Shown in pieces: positions 6,154-9,183 of a stretch of DNA of 9,183 nt. The notes under the pieces were generated by a model. That model was not told the origin of the DNA. It was given only the letters and a program-made list of their open reading frames with translations, and did not search any database. The DNA comes from Candidatus Coatesiibacteriota bacterium (GTDB lineage Bacteria; RBG-13-66-14). Numbering within the stretch: position 1 is the first letter of the stretch; every line of letters starts with the position of its first letter. Location: the NCBI GenBank assembly GCA_014728185.1, contig WJMB01000224.1, positions 1 through 9,183 of the forward strand, written 5' to 3'. A program made the translations under genes and the position numbers.

Positions 6154-6409
6154 GGGATCAGATACCCTGTTCGGGCTGAGTTATAGATGTGCTCGGCTGA
6201 TAATACAGGTTTTGCAGCAGATGCGCTTGTCACTTATCAGCAGTCAAAGTGGCGGCTACAGTGGGCCTGCTTGGTGGATAACCAGTCTCGCCTTGCAGCT
6301 TGCAGATAACGGCCGCCCGATTGCCGCTCGACTCATAACTGCCCCAATATCAAGTAACAAGAGTGCGCATGATCGCATCGGGATCCAAGCCGAACGCAAC
6401 TGATCAGCC
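6154..6409. repeat. Dispersed ~256-base noncoding repeat, copy A
   Basis: This segment aligns along its whole length, in the same orientation, with 8927-9183. The best-kept core (6216-6283 against 8989-9057) differs by 8 substitutions and one inserted A in my hand alignment, and shares the 17-base block CTGCTTGGTGGATAACC. The ends are more diverged but still line up. No reading frame is kept. GCTGATAA (6196-6203) pairs perfectly with TTATCAGC (6234-6241). The ends show weak inverted similarity: GATCAG at 6156-6161 against CTGATC at 6400-6405, and TTCGGGCT at 6170-6177 against AGCCGAA at 6388-6394. It may be a MITE-like element or a structured intergenic RNA or regulatory repeat. Confidence 0.8.
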
Positions 6410-6490
6410 AGTACTTGCTCGTGAAGCTCTCAATACCGGCCCTGATTTGGTCCGAACACGTTCCATGGTGCCCGGAGTTATCCCGGCGGC

Positions 6491-6519
6491 TTGTCGCCGG
6501 CCGGGCGCTGTGCTAGTAT
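6491..6519 (+). promoter_or_regulatory. Promoter of the redox operon
   Basis: TTGTCG (6491-6496) and TAGTAT (6514-6519) are separated by exactly 17 bases. Transcription would begin near 6526, giving a leader of about 26 bases with GGAG before the ATG at 6552. An inverted repeat, CCGGCG/CGCCGG (6483-6488 and 6495-6500), overlaps the -35 box and could be an operator. The position argues against the longer open frame that starts at 6363. Confidence 0.55.
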
Positions 6520-6551
6520 TTCCCTCTGCAGCCAACCACCCTGGAGCCCCG

Positions 6552-7064
6552 ATGCTCTACCGCGACGGCGTCCCGACAGCCGAGGACCTGGCCCGGATCA
6601 CCCCGGATCGCCAGCGTATGGAGAGCGGCCCCGTGGCCGTCTTCGAGTGCTTTCAGAACATCCCCTGCGACCCCTGCCATACCTCCTGCTCCTCCTGCGC
6701 GGTGCTGCCCTTCGAGGACCTGAACGACCTGCCCCGGGTCGATCTGGACAAGTGCTCGGGCTGCGGCGTCTGTGTGGCCGCCTGCCCGGGCCTGGCCGTC
6801 TTCATCGTCGATCTGACCGCCGGCGGCGAGGGACGCGCCGTGGTGCAGATCCCCTGGGAGTTCCTCCCCGTGCCCGAGAAGGGCGAGGCCGTCAGGTTAA
6901 CCGACCGTACCGGCGAGATCATCGGCGACGGCGTCTGCGTCAAGCGTCTGCGTTTCAAGGATCGCACCTGGGTGCTGCACCTCGATGTCCCCGCCGATCT
7001 GGCCATGGAGGCCCGGGGGATCAGCCTGCCCGCCCTGCGGGACGCCCGGCGCGACGTCGGGTGA
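6552..7064 (+). CDS. 4Fe-4S ferredoxin-like subunit of a proline dehydrogenase-type complex
   Basis: A 170-residue soluble electron carrier. C68-x2-C71-x2-C74-x3-C78-P is a classic [4Fe-4S] motif (CSGCGVCVAACPG). A second cysteine set, C33, C39, C42, C46 and C49 (within ECFQNIPC..C...C..C), resembles the other cluster site in ferredoxin-like subunits of dye-linked proline dehydrogenase and related amino-acid oxidase complexes. The C-terminal half has no cysteine apart from C-V-K after GDGV and probably forms a separate small domain. The frame is open back to an ATG at 6363, but that extension overlaps the repeat and lies mostly upstream of the promoter. The ATG at 6552 has GGAG five bases upstream and begins MLYRDG, a sensible start. 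It heads the operon, and the next two genes encode a [2Fe-2S] and an FAD subunit. It would relay electrons from those subunits to an unknown acceptor (inference). The cluster number is not proven. Confidence 0.85.
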   Translation: MLYRDGVPTAEDLARITPDRQRMESGPVAVFECFQNIPCDPCHTSCSSCAVLPFEDLNDLPRVDLDKCSGCGVCVAACPGLAVFIVDLTAGGEGRAVVQIPWEFLPVPEKGEAVRLTDRTGEIIGDGVCVKRLRFKDRTWVLHLDVPADLAMEARGISLPALRDARRDVG

Positions 7065-7140
7065 TCTCGATTCGAATGCCCTCCGGGCGGTTGTTGTTGG
7101 GCTGACTGCGTCGAAGCATCGGCGCCGGGATGGTCGATTC

Positions 7141-7167
7141 GCGCGGATGCTCAATGATTTGCCGCGC
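7141..7167 (+). other. Hairpin in the gap between the two Fe-S genes
   Basis: GCGCGG (7141-7146) pairs with CCGCGC (7162-7167) around a 15-base loop, in the 156-base gap before the [2Fe-2S] gene. A 6-bp GC stem in GC-rich DNA may be chance. It could adjust relative expression of the subunits. Confidence 0.3.
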
Positions 7168-7220
7168 TGGCAGATCGATCGGTGGTTTTCGACTGTTCCA
7201 GTGGATGCGAGGAAAACGAC

Positions 7221-7499
7221 ATGAAAGACGACGAGCTGATCGTCTGCCGCTGCGAGGACATCACTCTGGCGCAGATCAACGACGCGCTGGATCGCGGCTA
7301 TACCACCGTCGACGAGATCAAGCACTACCTGCGCGCCGGGATGGGCCCTTGTCAGGGGCGCACCTGCGGCCACCTGATCGCCGGGATCATCCGCCGCCGG
7401 ACCGGGCGGCCGATGGAGGAGATCTGGCCGATGCGCGCCCGCCCGCCCTACCACCCCGTCGACCTGGGCCTGCTGACCCGGGAGAAGGGGTCGGCCTAG
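7221..7499 (+). CDS. BFD-like [2Fe-2S]-binding subunit (92 aa)
   Basis: A 92-residue protein of the BFD-like [2Fe-2S] family (Fer2_BFD). The four ligands are plain: C9-x-C11 in VCRCEDIT and C44-x4-C49 in GPCQGRTCG. Between them is the typical helical part (TLAQINDAL, then T.DEIKHYLRAGMG). In related oxidoreductases this module is either fused to the alpha subunit or encoded as a separate small protein, and it passes electrons from the flavin site to other clusters. Here it is separate, between the 4Fe-4S and FAD genes. The start at 7221 has GAGG eight bases upstream. An open extension of 13 codons to 7182 lacks such support. After the cluster domain, a proline-rich tail (RPPYHPVDLGLL) may dock against a partner subunit; that is inference. 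It is cytoplasmic, with no export signal. The gap to the FAD gene is 201 bases, long for subunits of one complex. Confidence 0.9.
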   Translation: MKDDELIVCRCEDITLAQINDALDRGYTTVDEIKHYLRAGMGPCQGRTCGHLIAGIIRRRTGRPMEEIWPMRARPPYHPVDLGLLTREKGSA

Positions 7500-7578
7500 G
7501 GCTCAACGCCGTACGGGTACGGAGAGCTCGTATCTGCCGGCGTGGGGAGAGTGGCTTGCGCCCGGGAGCGATCCGAGA

Positions 7579-7597
7579 GCCGGCCGCGCAGGCCGGC
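7579..7597 (+). other. Hairpin in the gap before the FAD subunit gene
   Basis: GCCGGCC (7579-7585) pairs perfectly with GGCCGGC (7591-7597) around a 5-base loop, in the 201-base gap between the [2Fe-2S] and FAD genes. A second small one is CCGTAC/GTACGG at 7509-7522. Neither has a T-tract. They may be attenuating or mRNA-stability structures, or GC-rich chance. I see no gene in the gap. Confidence 0.35.
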
Positions 7598-7700
7598 GGC
7601 GCGCGACATCGCCGCCGCTCGCGCCCTCAGCGTGACCAGACGTTTCTTCAAGATGGACCCGGTATCCGAGAGTGACAAGAGGAGTAGCTGAAGGAAGCGC

Positions 7701-8843
7701 ATGGACGGTAAGGCTTACGACGTGGTGATTATCGGCGCCGGGGTCATCGGCTGCGCCGTCGGTTACGAGCTGACCCGGCGGGGCGTCGACGACGTGCTGA
7801 TCCTCGACCGGGGTTACGTGTCCGGCGGTGCCACGGGCCGCTGCGGCGCCGGGGTGCGTCAGCAGTGGGGCCTCGAGATGAACTGCCGCCTGGCCAAGCG
7901 CTCCGTGGACCGCTTCGTCAATCTGGCCGAGGAGCTGGGGGAGGACATCGAGTTCGAGCAGGGCGGCTATCTGGTGCTGGCCTTCGACGACGAAGAGGTC
8001 GAGCTCTTCCGCCGCAACATTGTCCTGCAGAACTCCCTCGAAATCCCCTCGCGCCTGGTCACCCCCCAAGAGGCCGGTGAGATCGTTCCGGTGCTGCGCA
8101 CTGACGAGCTGGCCGCCGCCGCCTGGTGCCCCACCGACGGCCACGGCAACCCTTTCAAGACCAACTACGCCTACGCCCATGCCGCCCAACGCAACGGCTG
8201 CACCCTCAGGACCTTCGAGGAGGTCACCGCCGTCGAGACCGACGCTGCCGGTGTCGCCGTCGTGGTCACCGACAAGGGCCGCTATCCGACCCGGCGGGTG
8301 GTCAACGCCGCCGGGGGCTGGGCCGCCGAGGTCGCCAGGCTGGCCGGTATCGAGCTCGACCTCTACCCCGAGCGGCACCAGATTATGGTCACCGAGCCCT
8401 ACGAGCGCCTCTTCGATCCCATGGTCATCAGCTTCAAGCACCACCTCTACTGCCAGCAGGTGGTCCACGGCGCCTTCCTGATGGGCCTGGGGATGCCCGA
8501 GGAGCCGGGGACGGACCAGTCCTCGGGCTGGGAGTTCATCGAGGCCATGTCGCGGATGGCGCAGAGCATCCTGCCCGTGCTGGGCGGGGTGAAGGCCGTG
8601 CGCCAGTGGGCCGGGCTCTACGCCATGACCCCTGACGCCCAGCCCATCCTGGGTGAGCATCACCAGCTCGCCGGGTTCTACAACGCCGTCGGCTTCTCGG
8701 GCCACGGCTACATGATCGCCCCGGCCACCGCCGAGCTGCTCGCCGAGGAGATCGTCAGCGGCGAGCGGCCGGAGCTGATCGCTCCCCTGGACGCCCGGCG
8801 CTTCGCCCGCGGCGAGCTGGTCCTGGAGCCCAACGTGGTGTAG
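7701..8843 (+). CDS. FAD-dependent DAO-family amine/amino-acid dehydrogenase (beta subunit type)
   Basis: A 380-residue flavoprotein of the DAO superfamily, the length typical of sarcosine oxidase beta and dye-linked L-proline or hydroxyproline dehydrogenase beta subunits. Residues 7-17 form the Rossmann motif (VVIIGAGVIG), with Asp36 at the end of the second strand to bind the FAD ribose. The family stretch GATGRCGAGVRQQW (43-56) follows. The C-terminal FAD/substrate region shows RQWAGLYAMTPDAQPILG (301-318) and GFSGHGYMIAPA (331-342). It probably oxidises a secondary amine or imino acid such as proline, hydroxyproline or sarcosine; the substrate cannot be read from the sequence. The start is supported by AAGGAAG just upstream. 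There is no signal peptide or membrane segment. It is the last gene of the unit, preceded by both Fe-S carriers and followed by two terminators. No alpha subunit is visible. A glycine-oxidase-like or D-amino-acid dehydrogenase role is an alternative, but the Fe-S neighbours favour the complex. Confidence 0.9.
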   Translation: MDGKAYDVVIIGAGVIGCAVGYELTRRGVDDVLILDRGYVSGGATGRCGAGVRQQWGLEMNCRLAKRSVDRFVNLAEELGEDIEFEQGGYLVLAFDDEEVELFRRNIVLQNSLEIPSRLVTPQEAGEIVPVLRTDELAAAAWCPTDGHGNPFKTNYAYAHAAQRNGCTLRTFEEVTAVETDAAGVAVVVTDKGRYPTRRVVNAAGGWAAEVARLAGIELDLYPERHQIMVTEPYERLFDPMVISFKHHLYCQQVVHGAFLMGLGMPEEPGTDQSSGWEFIEAMSRMAQSILPVLGGVKAVRQWAGLYAMTPDAQPILGEHHQLAGFYNAVGFSGHGYMIAPATAELLAEEIVSGERPELIAPLDARRFARGELVLEPNVV

Positions 8844-8857
8844 CCCGCCATACCACA

Positions 8858-8885
8858 GGGGCCGACCTCGAGGCCGACCCTTTTT
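8858..8885 (+). terminator. First terminator after the redox operon
   Basis: GGGGCCGACC (8858-8867) and GGCCGACCCT (8872-8881) can pair around a TCGA loop with eight pairs (one a wobble) and two A-C mismatches. The stem is directly followed by a T-run (8881-8885). It lies 15 bases after the TAG stop. The mismatches suggest a decayed but still usable intrinsic terminator. The two arms also read as a direct repeat of GGCCGACC. Confidence 0.55.
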
Positions 8886-8891
8886 AAAAAC

Positions 8892-8921
8892 GGGAGGACC
8901 GAAAGGTCCTCCCCTGTCTTT
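8892..8921 (+). terminator. Second terminator after the redox operon
   Basis: GGGAGGACC (8892-8900) and GGTCCTCCC (8905-8913) form a perfect 9-bp stem capped by a stable GAAA tetraloop, followed by CTGTCTTT. It lies right after the first terminator and ends about six bases before copy B of the repeat. Confidence 0.75.
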
Positions 8922-8926
8922 AGCAA

Positions 8927-9183
8927 GGGATCATATGCCCTGCTCGGACTGAGCCGCGATTGTATTATGCTGATAATACACGTGTAATAGCAGATGCACC
9001 TGTCACTTGTCAGCAGTTAAAAGTGGCGGCCGCAAGGGGCCTGCTTGGTGGATAACCTACCCTGCCTGACAGCGTGCAATTAACGCCCATCCGATTGCCC
9101 CGCGACTCATAAGTGCATTATTATCAAGCAATAAAGCCAAGCATAATAGTTCCGGGGGCAATGCCGGACGCACCCAATCAGCG
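8927..9183. repeat. Dispersed ~257-base noncoding repeat, copy B (reaches window edge)
   Basis: This is the direct-orientation partner of 6154-6409. Alignment begins at GGGATCA (8927-8933) and continues to the last base, so the true right end may lie beyond the window. Several small insertions and deletions relative to copy A break every reading frame, which argues for a noncoding element. The GCTGATAA arm (8969-8976) is unchanged, and its partner is TTGTCAGC (9007-9014). The one change makes a U-G wobble, so the stem is kept. A second, copy-specific stem is TGTATTAT/ATAATACA (8961-8968 and 8973-8980). With the two terminators, this accounts for all of 8844-9183; no gene is visible there. Confidence 0.8.

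Larger units (their letters stand above)
5709..6551. other. 840-base divergent intergenic region
   Basis: This gap separates the minus-strand DNRLRE genes from the plus-strand redox operon. It holds a 7-bp hairpin (5790-5810), a relatively A/T-rich stretch at about 5930-6110 with no gene, a G-quadruplex-type motif (6108-6140), the first copy of the dispersed repeat (6154-6409) and the operon promoter (6491-6519). The long open frame at 6002-6403 is not credible as a gene because the second repeat copy does not keep its frame. Confidence 0.6.

Noticed and set aside
6002..6403. 133-codon plus-strand open frame across the first repeat copy
   Set aside because: It runs through repeat copy A. Copy B has insertions and deletions that destroy the frame, there is no ribosome binding site, and the product resembles nothing.
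6363..6551. N-terminal extension of the 4Fe-4S subunit to the ATG at 6363
   Set aside because: It starts inside the repeat and upstream of the operon promoter, lacks family-like sequence, and a better start with GGAG exists at 6552.
7503..8705. 400-codon minus-strand open frame opposite the FAD subunit gene
   Set aside because: It is the antisense shadow of a GC-rich gene whose sense product has clear family motifs; the antisense product is low-complexity G/A/V/H/L.
6154..9183. Composite transposon with the repeats as flanking insertion sequences
   Set aside because: The repeats are too short for insertion sequences, encode no transposase and are considerably diverged from each other. A non-autonomous element remains possible.
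1..9183. CRISPR array, tRNA, rRNA, toxin-antitoxin or defence system
   Set aside because: I saw no regularly spaced short repeats, no cloverleaf or rRNA signatures, and no gene with nuclease, toxin or defence motifs.

Overview
The window is GC-rich and looks like a piece of an uncultured or little-studied Gram-negative-type bacterium. Three secreted DNRLRE-domain proteins share a C-terminal SWGxIK tail, and the genes are spread out with long intergenic stretches. I cannot name the phylum from sequence alone; deep-branching candidate phyla are a guess. No rRNA, tRNA, CRISPR array, transposase or phage gene is visible.

The left part (1-2520) is read on the minus strand. It holds two very small paralogous proteins (74 and 62 aa) with the same four-cysteine spacing, C-x5-C-x19-C-x6-C. 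The second has a near-consensus sigma-70-type promoter. Next comes a complete alpha-D-phosphohexomutase (phosphoglucomutase/phosphomannomutase type, 478 aa) with all four signature loops. Clear hairpin terminators follow the 74 aa gene and the mutase.

The middle (2521-5708), also on the minus strand, holds three separate exported proteins of about 203-213 aa. Each has a signal peptide and one DNRLRE domain. They are diverged tandem paralogs, with an 850-base gene-free gap between the first and second.

The right part (5709-9183) switches to the plus strand. A good promoter leads into three genes for a flavin/iron-sulfur oxidoreductase: a 4Fe-4S ferredoxin-like subunit, a BFD-type [2Fe-2S] subunit and a DAO-family FAD subunit. 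The set resembles dye-linked proline/hydroxyproline dehydrogenase or sarcosine-oxidase-like complexes. Electrons from an amino acid would pass from FAD through the iron-sulfur proteins to an acceptor. The usual large alpha (pyridine-nucleotide-disulfide-type) subunit is absent from this window. Two terminator hairpins close the unit.

The most unusual signal is a noncoding repeat of about 256 bases that occurs twice in direct orientation. One copy lies just upstream of the redox operon (6154-6409) and the other just downstream (8927 to the window edge). The copies are diverged but align end to end, keep a complementary stem with a wobble change, and match no feature type I recognise. A G-quadruplex-type motif lies just left of the first copy.
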